Shown here piece by piece: positions 1-8,584 of a DNA stretch of 64,000 nt; position 1 is the stretch's first letter; every line of letters starts with the position of its first letter. Origin of the DNA: Izhakiella capsodis. Lineage in GTDB: Bacteria > Pseudomonadota > Gammaproteobacteria > Enterobacterales > Enterobacteriaceae. The position numbers and the translations under genes were made by a program. The DNA lies in contig NZ_FOVC01000001.1 of the NCBI RefSeq assembly GCF_900115045.1, positions 496,001 to 560,000 on the forward strand. Direction: 5' to 3'. The notes under the pieces are model-generated. The model ran no database searches, was not told the DNA's origin, and worked only from the letters and a program-made list of their open reading frames with translations.

Positions 1-855
1 CGTCTGGAATTTATCATTAACCGCATGATTGGCGTTCATCCGCGTGCGTTACTGGAGTTCCACCAGCAAACGCCGGAGTTACAGCGCCAGATCCGCGAGA
101 TGATGAAAGGGTTTGATGATCCGGTTGAATTCTACATTGCCCGGCTGACCGAAGGAATTGCCACCTTAGGGGCTGCTTTCGCGCCTAAGCGGGTGATCGT
201 GCGTCTTAGCGACTTTAAATCTAATGAATATGCCAATCTGGTCGGTGGCGATCGTTATGAGCCTGAAGAGGAGAACCCGATGCTGGGTTTTCGCGGAGCC
301 GGTCGCTACGTGTCAGAAAGTTTTCGTGCGGCCTTCGCGCTGGAATGTGCTGCCGTGAAGCGCGTGCGTGACGATATGGGACTGACCAACGTTGAAATAA
401 TGATCCCGTTCGTACGCACCGTGGCGCAGGCGAAAGCGGTAGTCGAGGAGCTGGCGCGTCAGGGACTGCGTCGCGGTGAAAACGGTCTTCGACTGATCAT
501 GATGTGTGAAATTCCTTCTAACGCGCTGCTGGCAGGGCAGTTCCTTGAGTACTTTGACGGTTTCTCTATCGGTTCTAATGATATGACGCAGTTGACATTG
601 GGACTGGACAGAGATTCCGGCGTGGTGTCCGAACTGTTTGACGAGCGTAACGACGCTGTGAAAGCGCTGTTGTCGATGGCAATTAAGGCGGCGAAGAAAC
701 AGGGTAAATATGTTGGTATTTGTGGGCAAGGGCCATCGGATCATGAAGACTTTGCCGCCTGGCTAATGGAAGAGGGGATCGACAGTCTTTCTCTCAATCC
801 GGATTCTGTAGTGCAAACCTGGCTATCGCTATCAAAGCTGAAGTCACCCCGCTGA
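1..855 (+). CDS. ppsA: Phosphoenolpyruvate synthase, C-terminal part (5' end outside window)
   Basis: PEP synthase converts pyruvate, ATP and water to PEP, AMP and phosphate in the cytosol for gluconeogenesis. Only about 284 C-terminal codons are present; the reading frame is open from base 1, so the true start lies upstream. The visible part is the PEP/pyruvate-binding TIM-barrel domain. It contains the LGFRGAGRY segment and the C-terminal GICGQGPSDH motif, which carries the catalytic cysteine of the PEP-utilising family. The gene ends with no obvious strong terminator before rprA. The family assignment is secure; nothing can be said about the missing N-terminal ATP-grasp and phosphohistidine domains. 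Confidence 0.96.
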   Translation, partial: RLEFIINRMIGVHPRALLEFHQQTPELQRQIREMMKGFDDPVEFYIARLTEGIATLGAAFAPKRVIVRLSDFKSNEYANLVGGDRYEPEEENPMLGFRGAGRYVSESFRAAFALECAAVKRVRDDMGLTNVEIMIPFVRTVAQAKAVVEELARQGLRRGENGLRLIMMCEIPSNALLAGQFLEYFDGFSIGSNDMTQLTLGLDRDSGVVSELFDERNDAVKALLSMAIKAAKKQGKYVGICGQGPSDHEDFAAWLMEEGIDSLSLNPDSVVQTWLSLSKLKSPR

Positions 856-1017
856 ATCAGACTGTTATTGGATGACAACAGATCTCGCCGAAAACTTTCT
901 TTATGTCAGGATTTTAGGGCGTAAGCGTAAGATTCAACATAAAGAGTTATAAGAGGGTTAATCCAGCGACCAAGGATTTTATCAGCAGGTCGGTGGAGCT
1001 TGAAGTAGGTGTCAGGT

Positions 1018-1105
1018 AAAAAAATGCCCATCGCATGGAATGGGCAAAGACTACACACAGCAATTTTTTACCTTATCAGAGAAAGCGGATGGTGCTTTGA
1101 TCATA
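1018..1105 (-). ncRNA. rprA: RprA small RNA
   Basis: RprA is an Hfq-dependent sRNA that activates rpoS translation and is transcribed under RcsB control. The 3' half is nearly identical to E. coli RprA: it has the AATTGCTGTGTGTAGTCTTT core, then a GCCCAT/ATGGGC hairpin and a run of seven T on the minus strand, which is the terminator. It lies beside ydiK, as in E. coli. The 5' half differs from E. coli. The start is inferred from a TAGTAT -10 element at 1112-1117 (minus strand) with an RcsB box just upstream, so the 5' end is approximate. Confidence 0.85.
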
Positions 1106-1140
1106 CGCTTCATACTATTCAGAGTGGCTCTCAGCGTCTT

Positions 1141-1154
1141 TAAGAATCCTCCTA
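1141..1154. promoter_or_regulatory. RcsB box between rprA and a putative divergent transcript
   Basis: TAAGAATCCTCCTA matches the RcsA/B box consensus TAAGAATATTCCTA at 12 of 14 positions. On the minus strand it lies immediately upstream of the rprA -35 region, centred near -43. That is the expected position for RcsB activation of rprA. On the plus strand it overlaps the -35 region of a good TATAAT element at 1168-1173. Confidence 0.75.
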
Positions 1155-1179
1155 ATAGTTAAGATTTTATAATCTTTTT

Positions 1180-1273
1180 TTTTAAAATCAATGCCGTTGT
1201 TAAAATAAAACCGAATCAGAACATCACTTAAATCTATTGCATTTGAAGGCTCAATTGGAAAGTGATGTTTTTT
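1180..1273 (+). ncRNA. Candidate small RNA divergent from rprA
   Basis: A TATAAT hexamer at 1168-1173 is followed about 90 bases later by a hairpin. Its 10-bp stem is AACATCACTT (1220-1229) paired with AAGTGATGTT (1260-1269), with a T-run at 1268-1273. A shorter ATTG/CAAT pairing sits inside the loop. No convincing reading frame lies between. Together these look like a short terminated transcript whose promoter shares the RcsB box with rprA. I recognise no known RNA family; the long loop makes the terminator call uncertain. Confidence 0.3.
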
Positions 1274-1323
1274 AATCAGTAAAACTTAACATTACCTCTT
1301 TGTTGTTCGGATTAATAACTCAA

Positions 1324-1352
1324 CTCACCGCAGCGACAGACGCTGCGGTGAG
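1324..1352 (-). terminator. Hairpin downstream of ydiK
   Basis: A perfect 12-bp stem (CTCACCGCAGCG with CGCTGCGGTGAG) and 5-base loop begin about 40 bases beyond the ydiK stop on the minus strand. There is no strong T-run, so it may be a weak terminator or an RNA-stabilising 3' hairpin. Confidence 0.5.
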
Positions 1353-1393
1353 ATGTCGGATAGCCGGAGAATTAACAGGCGATGGGGTGAGGA

Positions 1394-2515
1394 TTAAGGA
1401 TTGGTTTTGAGCTCTTCCTGCTCATCGAGCAGCGCCTCCACCGCCTCTTCCGGATCGTATTCTGGTGCCGGCGATTCGTTCATCCAGACGGATAAAAGTC
1501 GATAAGAAACCGCCAGCACGACCGGACCAATAAACAGCCCAATCATGCCAAAAGCGATGAGTCCGCCAATCACACCGGAAAGGATGAGGATCATGGGTAA
1601 GTCAGCGCCCAGGCGGATAAGCATCGGTCGCAGAACGTTGTCGAGGGTGCCTACCACACAGCTCCAGACCAACAGAACCGTTCCCCAGGTGGTATTGCCG
1701 CTCCAGTACAGCCAGATAATCGCCGGAATTAATACCACTAAGGGGCCGAGTTGCACCAGACAGCACAGGATAATGAGAACTGTCAGCAGCGTGGCATAGG
1801 GGATGCCGGAGACTGCCAGTCCGAGGCCGCCCAGTACGCCCTGAACAAGTGCGGTAACCACAACACCCAGTGCAACAGCGCGTACAGCCTGCGCGGCCAG
1901 CAATACCGCGGCATCGCCGCGACGTGCGGCCAGACGAAAGGCAAAGTGTCGTATGCCATGCCCTACCTGCTCACCGCGCCAGTAAAGCAAAATGCTGAAC
2001 AGAAGCATGACGCCAAGATGCATCATAAAGCGGCCAAAATGGCCTGCTTGTGCCATAAAAAAACTGGTAGTGCGGCCGATGTAAGGTTGGATCTTTGCCA
2101 TCATTGCGCTGCCGCCGCCAGCCACCAGACTATGATAGCCCGTATAAAGTTTGTCGCCTACCATCGGAACGCTTTTTAACCACGCAAGATCGGGTAGCTG
2201 TAGATGCCCAGAGGTGGCCCAGGCGATCACCGGCGCACTGTTATCTATCAAACCGCTCACCAGTAACGCGACGGGAATAATAAACAGCAGCAGCAGCAGC
2301 ATCGTCATAACAATTACCGCGAGGCAGCGACGTCCCCAGAGCCATCCCTGGATGCGTATCATCACAGGCCAGGTTGCAATGACCACCATGCTTGCCCAGG
2401 CAAAACCTAATATAAATGGCTCGACCACCCAAAAGCAGGCCAATATCAACAGGGTGATGAACAACAGTAAGAATATGATTTGTGGTAAATCCCATTCTTT
2501 TGGCGATAGGTTCAT
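1394..2515 (-). CDS. ydiK: AI-2E family transporter YdiK
   Basis: This is a 373-residue inner-membrane protein of the AI-2E transporter (UPF0118/PerM) family. Paired hydrophobic segments occur at the N terminus (about residues 12-60), in the middle (150-185) and as a cluster at 210-345. The C-terminal tail is acidic and polar. Family members are exporters or permeases of poorly known substrate; the autoinducer-2 name comes from one member and should not be read as function here. The start has an AAGGAAG ribosome site nine bases upstream. It is divergent from ydiJ and next to rprA, as in E. coli. Confidence 0.9.
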   Translation of the reverse strand: MNLSPKEWDLPQIIFLLLFITLLILACFWVVEPFILGFAWASMVVIATWPVMIRIQGWLWGRRCLAVIVMTMLLLLLFIIPVALLVSGLIDNSAPVIAWATSGHLQLPDLAWLKSVPMVGDKLYTGYHSLVAGGGSAMMAKIQPYIGRTTSFFMAQAGHFGRFMMHLGVMLLFSILLYWRGEQVGHGIRHFAFRLAARRGDAAVLLAAQAVRAVALGVVVTALVQGVLGGLGLAVSGIPYATLLTVLIILCCLVQLGPLVVLIPAIIWLYWSGNTTWGTVLLVWSCVVGTLDNVLRPMLIRLGADLPMILILSGVIGGLIAFGMIGLFIGPVVLAVSYRLLSVWMNESPAPEYDPEEAVEALLDEQEELKTNP

Positions 2516-2758
2516 ACAGCAAGACTTCCTTTAATAAATGATTAAGATAAATCGTCCAGGTTCCGGGGCAGAACCGCTTGGGGAACATCTCTAAGGATGA
2601 TCTATTTCTGCACTTTTTTACAGAAGCAAACTGCAGTTAAAATGATAAGTCGCAGAACAGACGACAACAGGCGGAAAATTATGATAAAAAAGTAAATCCG
2701 GCATGGAGAGGGCGTAGGCATAGCCAAGGATTTATTTAACCGAGTTGGTCACCTGATA

Positions 2759-5700
2759 ATGATCCCACAGATTCCCCAGGCGCCAGGCCTGATTCAACTG
2801 GTGCTGACATTTTTAGACACTCTCAAACAGCAAGGCTTTACCGGCGATAGCGCCACCAGCTATGCCGATCGTCTGGCTATGTCAACCGATAACAGCATCT
2901 ATCAGCTGCTGCCGGACGCGGTTATTTTTCCTCGCTCTACAGCGGATGTTGCACTTGTTTCACGCGTCGCTGAAGAAGCGCCTTTTAGATCACTTGTGTT
3001 TACCCCGCGCGGCGGCGGGACGGGTACCAATGGCCAGGCGCTTAATCAGGGTATCGTTATTGATATGTCGCGCTATATGAACCGTATCCTTGAAATAAAC
3101 CCACAGGAAGGCTGGGTCAAAGTAGAAGCAGGGGTAGTAAAAGATCAGCTTAACGCCTGGCTGAAACCCTATGGTTACTTTTTCTCGCCGGAGTTGTCCA
3201 CCAGCAATCGCGCAACGCTTGGCGGCATGATTAATACCGACGCATCGGGTCAGGGATCGCTGGTTTATGGTAAAACCTCCGATCACGTGCTGGGTCTTCG
3301 GGCGGTACTGCTTGGTGGGGAAATTATCGACACCCGCACAGTACCGGTAGCAGTGGCACAGACGCTTGCTGGCGAAAATACCCCGGAAGGACGTATTTAT
3401 AAAACCGTGCTGGAGCGCTGTCTGGAGCAGCGCCAGCTGATCCTCGAAAAGTTTCCCAAACTTAACCGTTTTCTTACCGGTTATGATCTGCGCCACGTCA
3501 TTAGCGACGATAGGCAGCATATTGATTTGACGCGTATTCTTTGCGGCTCGGAAGGGACTCTGGCGTTGATTACTGAAGCACGACTGGATATTACACCGGT
3601 GCCAAAAGTACGCAGGCTGGTGAATATCAAATATGATTCATTTGATTCTGCGCTGCGCAACGCGCCGCTGATGCTGAAAGCCAATGCTCTTTCGGTTGAG
3701 ACGGTTGATTCGAAAGTGCTTGATTTGGCGCGTGAAGATATCGTCTGGCATTCGGTAAAGGATCTGATAACCCAGGTGCCGGATAAAATTATGCAGGGAT
3801 TGAATATCGTTGAGTTTGTCGGTAACGATGAGGACACTATTGACAAACAGCTTAATTCGTTGTGTCAGGATTTGGATACATTAATCGCGTCCAGGCAGGG
3901 CGGTATTATCGGCTATCAGATTTGTGGCGATTTACAGGATATTGAACGTATTTACGCCATGCGTAAAAAAGCAGTCGGCCTGTTAGGTAATGCAAAAGGC
4001 CGCGCCAAGCCGATCCCCTTTGTTGAGGATACCTGTGTTCCGCCAGAGCGCCTGGCTGATTACATTACTGAGTTTCGCGCACTGCTGGACAGTCACCATC
4101 TGAGCTATGGCATGTTTGGTCACGTTGACGCGGGGGTGCTGCATGTTCGCCCTGCGCTGGATATGTGTGACCCGCAGCAGGAAAAGCTAATGAAAACACT
4201 GTCTGATGAAGTGGTCGCGCTGACGGCACGCTACGGGGGATTGTTGTGGGGTGAGCACGGTAAAGGTTTTCGCGCCGAATACAGTCCCGCTTTTTTTGGT
4301 GACGAACTCTACGATGAACTGCGTCGCATTAAAGCTGCTTTTGACCCACTGAACCGGCTGAACCCTGGAAAAATCTGCCCCCCTTATGGGATTGACGCTG
4401 CGATGAAAACCGTCGACTCCCCCACCCGTGGAAGCTTTGATCGCCAGATCCCGGTTACTGTGCGTAACGCATATCGCGGTGCATTGGAGTGCAATGGCAA
4501 CGGCCTGTGTTTTAATTTTGACGTCAACAGCCCGATGTGCCCATCAATGAAAATTACCCGCAACCGCGTTCACTCGCCAAAGGGGCGCGCTACGCTGATG
4601 CGTGAGTGGCTGAGACTGCTGGCAGAGCAGGGTGTCGATCCCCTTACACTGGAAAGAGAGCTAACGGAAAGGCGCATGAGCCTGCGCGCGCTAATACAGC
4701 GTACGCGTAATAGCTGGCACGCTCGCAAGGGAGAATACGATTTCTCCCACGAAGTAAAACAAGCGATGTCTGGCTGCCTGGCCTGTAAAGCCTGCTCAAC
4801 GCAGTGTCCGATTAAAATTGACGTGCCGAATTTCCGCTCACGCTTTCTGCAACTTTATCATACGCGTTACCTGCGCCCGGCTAGTGACTATCTGGTCGCC
4901 AGTATTGAAAGTTATGCGCCGCTTATGGCGAAAGCGCCAAAAACCTTCAACTTCTTTTTGCGCCAGCCGTGGATGCGTGAATTGAGTCGCCAGCATATTG
5001 GTATGGTCGATCTTCCGCTGCTTTCCTCGCCGCCGCTAAAACAGCAACTGATCGGCCACGGTAACGTCACTATGACGCTCGGTCAGCTGGAAGCGTTGAC
5101 CAGTGAGGCCCGGGCTAATACCGTACTGGTGGTCCAGGATGCTTTCACCAGCGCTTACGAGGCGCAGCTGATTACGGATTTAGTCCGCTTGATTTCCCGT
5201 CTGGGGTTTCAGCCGGTGGTACTGCCATTTTCACCCAATGGTAAAGCTCAGCATGTGAAAGGTTTTTTGCAACGTTTTGTCCGTACGGCGAAAAAAACCG
5301 CAGAATTTCTCAATCGTGTTGCTGCTCTGGGAATGCCAATAATCGGTGTTGATGCCGCTATGGTGCTTTGCTATCGCGACGAATATCGACAGGCTCTGGG
5401 CGATAAGCGCGGCGATTTTCATGTGTTGCTGGTGCATGAATGGCTTAACCAAGTACTGGCCGGGCGTGAAACAGCACCGGCTGGCGGAGACGTGTGGTAT
5501 CTGTTTAGCCATTGTACAGAGGTCACGGCGTTACCGTCTGCGCCGCAGCAGTGGCAGGGCATTTTTGCGTATTTTGGTGCAACCTTAAAAAATATCAGTA
5601 CCGGCTGCTGTGGTATGGCGGGAACCTTCGGACATGAGGCTAAAAACCATGAAAACTCACTGGCTATTTTTCAGCAATCGTGGCATCCCGCACTGGAAAA

Positions 5701-5836
5701 AATGCCGCGTCAGCGCTGCCTGGCAACGGGCTACTCCTGCCGCAGCCAGATAAGACGCGTTGAGGGCAATGGGGTACGCCATCCGCTGCAAGCGCTGCTG
5801 GAGCTGATACCGGAACAGGCGGCAATTGCGCAGTGA
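2759..5836 (+). CDS. ydiJ: FAD/4Fe-4S D-2-hydroxyacid dehydrogenase YdiJ
   Basis: This is a large oxidoreductase (1025 residues; E. coli YdiJ about 1018) joining a GlcD-like flavin half to an iron-sulfur half. The N-terminal FAD-binding domain shows PRGGGTGTNGQ near residue 83, followed by the FAD-oxidase C-terminal domain (to about 540). A CLACKACSTQCP cluster motif lies near residue 675, and a C-terminal cysteine-rich segment with CCGMAGTFG near 950 resembles the GlpC/heterodisulfide-reductase type. Homologues oxidise D-2-hydroxyacids such as D-2-hydroxyglutarate, probably passing electrons to quinone; the substrate here is inferred from the family. It is divergent from ydiK. The ribosome site at the chosen start is weak. 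Confidence 0.9.
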   Translation: MIPQIPQAPGLIQLVLTFLDTLKQQGFTGDSATSYADRLAMSTDNSIYQLLPDAVIFPRSTADVALVSRVAEEAPFRSLVFTPRGGGTGTNGQALNQGIVIDMSRYMNRILEINPQEGWVKVEAGVVKDQLNAWLKPYGYFFSPELSTSNRATLGGMINTDASGQGSLVYGKTSDHVLGLRAVLLGGEIIDTRTVPVAVAQTLAGENTPEGRIYKTVLERCLEQRQLILEKFPKLNRFLTGYDLRHVISDDRQHIDLTRILCGSEGTLALITEARLDITPVPKVRRLVNIKYDSFDSALRNAPLMLKANALSVETVDSKVLDLAREDIVWHSVKDLITQVPDKIMQGLNIVEFVGNDEDTIDKQLNSLCQDLDTLIASRQGGIIGYQICGDLQDIERIYAMRKKAVGLLGNAKGRAKPIPFVEDTCVPPERLADYITEFRALLDSHHLSYGMFGHVDAGVLHVRPALDMCDPQQEKLMKTLSDEVVALTARYGGLLWGEHGKGFRAEYSPAFFGDELYDELRRIKAAFDPLNRLNPGKICPPYGIDAAMKTVDSPTRGSFDRQIPVTVRNAYRGALECNGNGLCFNFDVNSPMCPSMKITRNRVHSPKGRATLMREWLRLLAEQGVDPLTLERELTERRMSLRALIQRTRNSWHARKGEYDFSHEVKQAMSGCLACKACSTQCPIKIDVPNFRSRFLQLYHTRYLRPASDYLVASIESYAPLMAKAPKTFNFFLRQPWMRELSRQHIGMVDLPLLSSPPLKQQLIGHGNVTMTLGQLEALTSEARANTVLVVQDAFTSAYEAQLITDLVRLISRLGFQPVVLPFSPNGKAQHVKGFLQRFVRTAKKTAEFLNRVAALGMPIIGVDAAMVLCYRDEYRQALGDKRGDFHVLLVHEWLNQVLAGRETAPAGGDVWYLFSHCTEVTALPSAPQQWQGIFAYFGATLKNISTGCCGMAGTFGHEAKNHENSLAIFQQSWHPALEKMPRQRCLATGYSCRSQIRRVEGNGVRHPLQALLELIPEQAAIAQ

Positions 5837-5868
5837 GCACCCGGTGAGTAACGTGGGCGAGGAAAAGT

Positions 5869-6264
5869 TTACCAGGCGTACTTTACAAACTCGGTTTGTA
5901 AAGTACTGGCCTTTTGCCATTCACCGTTAATCGCCAACTGATGGCACAAGCGCGTTAACGAATGACGAGCCAGCTGCCAGGCCTGCATGCGAAACAATTT
6001 ATCGCGACGGTGGTTGCTCACCTCAGCCAGGAGGCGCTGATGCAGTCGCCCGAGCGCATGAAGATAGCTGTGGTCGTCGCCGTTTATATGACACAACTCG
6101 GCCATATCCATACAGATCTCATTAAAACTGCGCAGCTGATCAAGATTACACTCCGTTCGGTTAAGTTTGGCCTGGGCCAGGTAAAAATCTATGGTGAGAT
6201 CGCGTATGCGGAATTTATATTCATCGATTTGATGCTGAAGCCAGGCATTAATAGATTGCGTCAT
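5869..6264 (-). CDS. Unrecognised 131-residue protein, probably Fur-controlled
   Basis: I do not recognise this protein. It is predicted to be cytosolic and mostly helical, with no signal peptide or membrane segment. It is rich in Leu, Gln and His and has four cysteines, two of them in a CMDMAELCH segment. Codon use looks like that of its neighbours. A near-consensus Fur box lies 21 bases upstream of the start, so iron repression is likely. It is convergent with ydiJ and divergent from sufA, occupying the place where E. coli carries ydiH and menI. The last codons contain a 12-bp inverted repeat. A role in iron homeostasis is inferred from the operator and the neighbouring suf operon only. Confidence 0.75.
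   Translation of the reverse strand: MTQSINAWLQHQIDEYKFRIRDLTIDFYLAQAKLNRTECNLDQLRSFNEICMDMAELCHINGDDHSYLHALGRLHQRLLAEVSNHRRDKLFRMQAWQLARHSLTRLCHQLAINGEWQKASTLQTEFVKYAW
5878..5906 (-). terminator. Inverted repeat inside the 3' end of the 131-residue gene
   Basis: GTACTTTACAAA (5878-5889) and TTTGTAAAGTAC (5895-5906) form a perfect 12-bp stem with a 5-base loop. It lies wholly within the last coding codons of the minus-strand gene and between convergent genes. A short T-rich stretch follows on the minus strand after the stop. It could act as a bidirectional terminator. Confidence 0.45.
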
Positions 6265-6651
6265 CGTTAACAGCCATTATTCATAGTAATGATAATTATT
6301 ATCATATACGGGCGAAAAAAATTATCAATAAGGCCGTTGTATTTATCCGAATATGCTATTTGTTGCAAAGATAGGCGCAACCAATCTTTTTTTTTGAAAA
6401 GGTTGTTTATGGCGGGGTAAACCGAATTATTGTCGATAGCTGTCGGAAATTATCATTTATAAACATTCAGATAGCTAAGAATAATTTTAAATGTATACAA
6501 CCGTAGACCGGGGCAGGAAAGGTCTAAAATTAGGTTATCACCGGGAAAAAAAGGTCATTTCATATTATCCCTGCAAAACAAGAGGTTGAAGTGGTTAGTG
6601 TTATCACTACCATAGAGGAAAAAGCAGGGCTATCGCATAGTGAGGTAAGTT
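6265..6651. promoter_or_regulatory. Intergenic region upstream of the suf operon
   Basis: This AT-rich 387-base region separates the divergent Fur-boxed gene and sufA. Besides the Fur box it contains AAATTATCATTTATAAAC near 6449, which resembles part of a Fur site. A short TTAGTG/CACTA inverted repeat lies near 6596. In E. coli the suf promoter is governed by Fur, IscR, OxyR and IHF; I could not place IscR or OxyR sites by eye. The ribosome site for sufA (GAGG) is just before 6652. Confidence 0.5.
6285..6303. promoter_or_regulatory. Fur box
   Basis: AGTAATGATAATTATTATC matches the 19-bp Fur consensus GATAATGATAATCATTATC at 16 positions. It lies 21 bases upstream of the minus-strand 131-residue gene and about 350 bases upstream of sufA. 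Its position best fits repression of the small gene; an effect on suf is less certain. Confidence 0.8.
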
Positions 6652-7026
6652 ATGCAATCTGTAAAAGCCGCATCATTTTCACCGGAGGATTTCGTCTGGA
6701 AAGGATTGACGCTCACCGACGGAGCCGCGAGGCAAATTATGACGCTGACAGCCAGCGATCCGGAAGTTAAGGGGCTGAAGCTTGGCGTAAAGCAGTCCGG
6801 CTGCGCCGGATTTGGTTATACCATGGACTTGGTTAAAGAGCCTGCCAGCGATGATCTTGTTTTTACGCATCAAGGGGCGCATTTGTTTGTACCGTTACAA
6901 GCGATGCCTTTCATTGATGGTACCGAAGTGGATTATGTCCGCGAAGGGTTGAACCAGGTGTTTAAATTTAATAATCCTAAAGCGCAACATGCCTGTGGGT
7001 GTGGTGAAAGCTTTGGCATTGAGTGA
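6652..7026 (+). CDS. sufA: Fe-S cluster assembly A-type carrier SufA
   Basis: SufA is an A-type scaffold/carrier that receives Fe-S clusters from the SufBCD complex and delivers them to apoproteins. The 124-residue product aligns over its full length with E. coli SufA. It keeps the three cluster-binding cysteines, one in KQSGCAGFGY and two in the C-terminal CGCGESFGI. It is the first gene of sufABCDSE. Its stop lies five bases before the sufB start, so the two are probably translationally coupled. Confidence 0.97.
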   Translation: MQSVKAASFSPEDFVWKGLTLTDGAARQIMTLTASDPEVKGLKLGVKQSGCAGFGYTMDLVKEPASDDLVFTHQGAHLFVPLQAMPFIDGTEVDYVREGLNQVFKFNNPKAQHACGCGESFGIE

Positions 7027-7031
7027 TTCTT

Positions 7032-8534
7032 ATGTCTCGTAACAACGATATCTCAGCATCTGAAGAGGTACATATCTGGGAAGGCGGTCCACAAAAGTAT
7101 AAAGAGGGCTTTTTTACTCAGCTGCAAACCGATGAACTGGAGCATGGTATTAGTGAAGAGGTCGTTCGCGCTATTTCCGCTAAGCGTAACGAACCAGAAT
7201 GGATGCTGGAGTTTCGCCTGAAGGCCTATAATGCCTGGTTAAAAATGGAGGAGCCGCACTGGCTCAAAGCCCATTACAAATCGCTTAACTATCAGGATTA
7301 CAGCTATTATTCAGCGCCTTCCTGCGGGGTTTGTAATGACAGCTGTGCTTCTGAGCAAGGCACAACCCAAACTTCCGGTGCTCAACCCGCCAGTAATTTT
7401 CTCACACAAGAAGTCGAAAAAGCGTTCGATCAGCTAGGCGTACCCGTACGTGAAGGTCGTGAGGTTGCCGTTGATGCTATTTTCGACTCGGTATCCGTTG
7501 CCACAACTTACCGTCATAAGCTGGCGGAACAGGGCATAATTTTTTGCTCGTTTGGTGAGGCGATACAGGAACACCCTGAACTGGTCAAGCAGTATCTTGG
7601 AACGGTCGTGCCGCACAATGACAATTTTTTTGCTGCGCTTAATTCAGCGGTGGCATCGGACGGGACGTTTGTTTACATCCCGAAAGGCGTAAGCTGTCCG
7701 ATGGAGCTATCCACCTATTTTCGCATCAACGCGGCCAAAACGGGCCAGTTTGAGCGTACTATCCTGATCGCCGATGAAGACAGCTACGTGAGTTATATCG
7801 AGGGTTGTTCGGCTCCGGTTCGTGATACCTATCAGCTGCATGCGGCGGTGGTCGAGGTCATCATTCATAAAAATGCCGAAGTAAAATATTCGACGGTGCA
7901 AAACTGGTTTCCTGGCGGTGAAGGCGAGGGCGGCATTCTCAATTTCGTGACCAAGCGTGCGCTGTGTGAAGGGGAAAATAGCAAGATGTCCTGGACACAG
8001 TCAGAAACGGGTTCGGCCATCACCTGGAAATACCCCAGCTGTATTCTGCGAGGCGACAACGCTGTCGGCGAATTCTTTTCCGTTGCCCTGACCAGTGGAC
8101 GCCAGCAGGCAGATACCGGAACTAAAATGATCCACATTGGTAAAAATACCAAATCGACCATCATTTCTAAGGGAATATCAGCCGGAAAAAGTCAGAATAC
8201 CTACCGTGGGCAGGTCAAAATTATGCCAACGGCAACTAACGCACGTAATTTCACGCAGTGCGACTCAATGTTAATTGGACCTGATTGCGGCGCTCATACT
8301 TTTCCTTACGTTGAAGTGCGAAATAACAGTGCTCAGCTTGAGCATGAAGCAACCACCTCACGCATCGGCGAAGATCAGCTGTTTTATTGTTTGCAGCGTG
8401 GCATCAGCGAAGATGATGCTATCTCAATGATTGTAAATGGTTTTTGTAAGGATGTATTTTCTGAGCTGCCGCTCGAATTTGCCGTAGAAGCGCAAAAGCT
8501 GCTGGCAATCAGTCTGGAACATAGCGTTGGATAA
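7032..8534 (+). CDS. sufB: Fe-S cluster assembly scaffold SufB
   Basis: SufB is the core scaffold of the SufBC2D complex, on which sulfur from SufE and iron are assembled into a cluster. The product is 500 residues (E. coli 495) and almost collinear with it. It shows the conserved SYYSAPSCGVCNDSC region, the NFTQCDSMLIG segment with the functionally important cysteine, and the SLEHSVG C terminus. I chose the ATG giving MSRNND because it matches the E. coli start; a GTG nine bases upstream, in frame and overlapping the sufA stop, is less likely. Second gene of the suf operon. Confidence 0.97.
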   Translation: MSRNNDISASEEVHIWEGGPQKYKEGFFTQLQTDELEHGISEEVVRAISAKRNEPEWMLEFRLKAYNAWLKMEEPHWLKAHYKSLNYQDYSYYSAPSCGVCNDSCASEQGTTQTSGAQPASNFLTQEVEKAFDQLGVPVREGREVAVDAIFDSVSVATTYRHKLAEQGIIFCSFGEAIQEHPELVKQYLGTVVPHNDNFFAALNSAVASDGTFVYIPKGVSCPMELSTYFRINAAKTGQFERTILIADEDSYVSYIEGCSAPVRDTYQLHAAVVEVIIHKNAEVKYSTVQNWFPGGEGEGGILNFVTKRALCEGENSKMSWTQSETGSAITWKYPSCILRGDNAVGEFFSVALTSGRQQADTGTKMIHIGKNTKSTIISKGISAGKSQNTYRGQVKIMPTATNARNFTQCDSMLIGPDCGAHTFPYVEVRNNSAQLEHEATTSRIGEDQLFYCLQRGISEDDAISMIVNGFCKDVFSELPLEFAVEAQKLLAISLEHSVG

Positions 8535-8584
8535 AGCACCTGCGTATTTTCATCGGTACCAGTAGGTATCGACAAGGGAAAACT

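Noticed and set aside
6265..6651. RydB-like small RNA expected near sufA
   Set aside because: I could not recognise its sequence or a terminator hairpin here.
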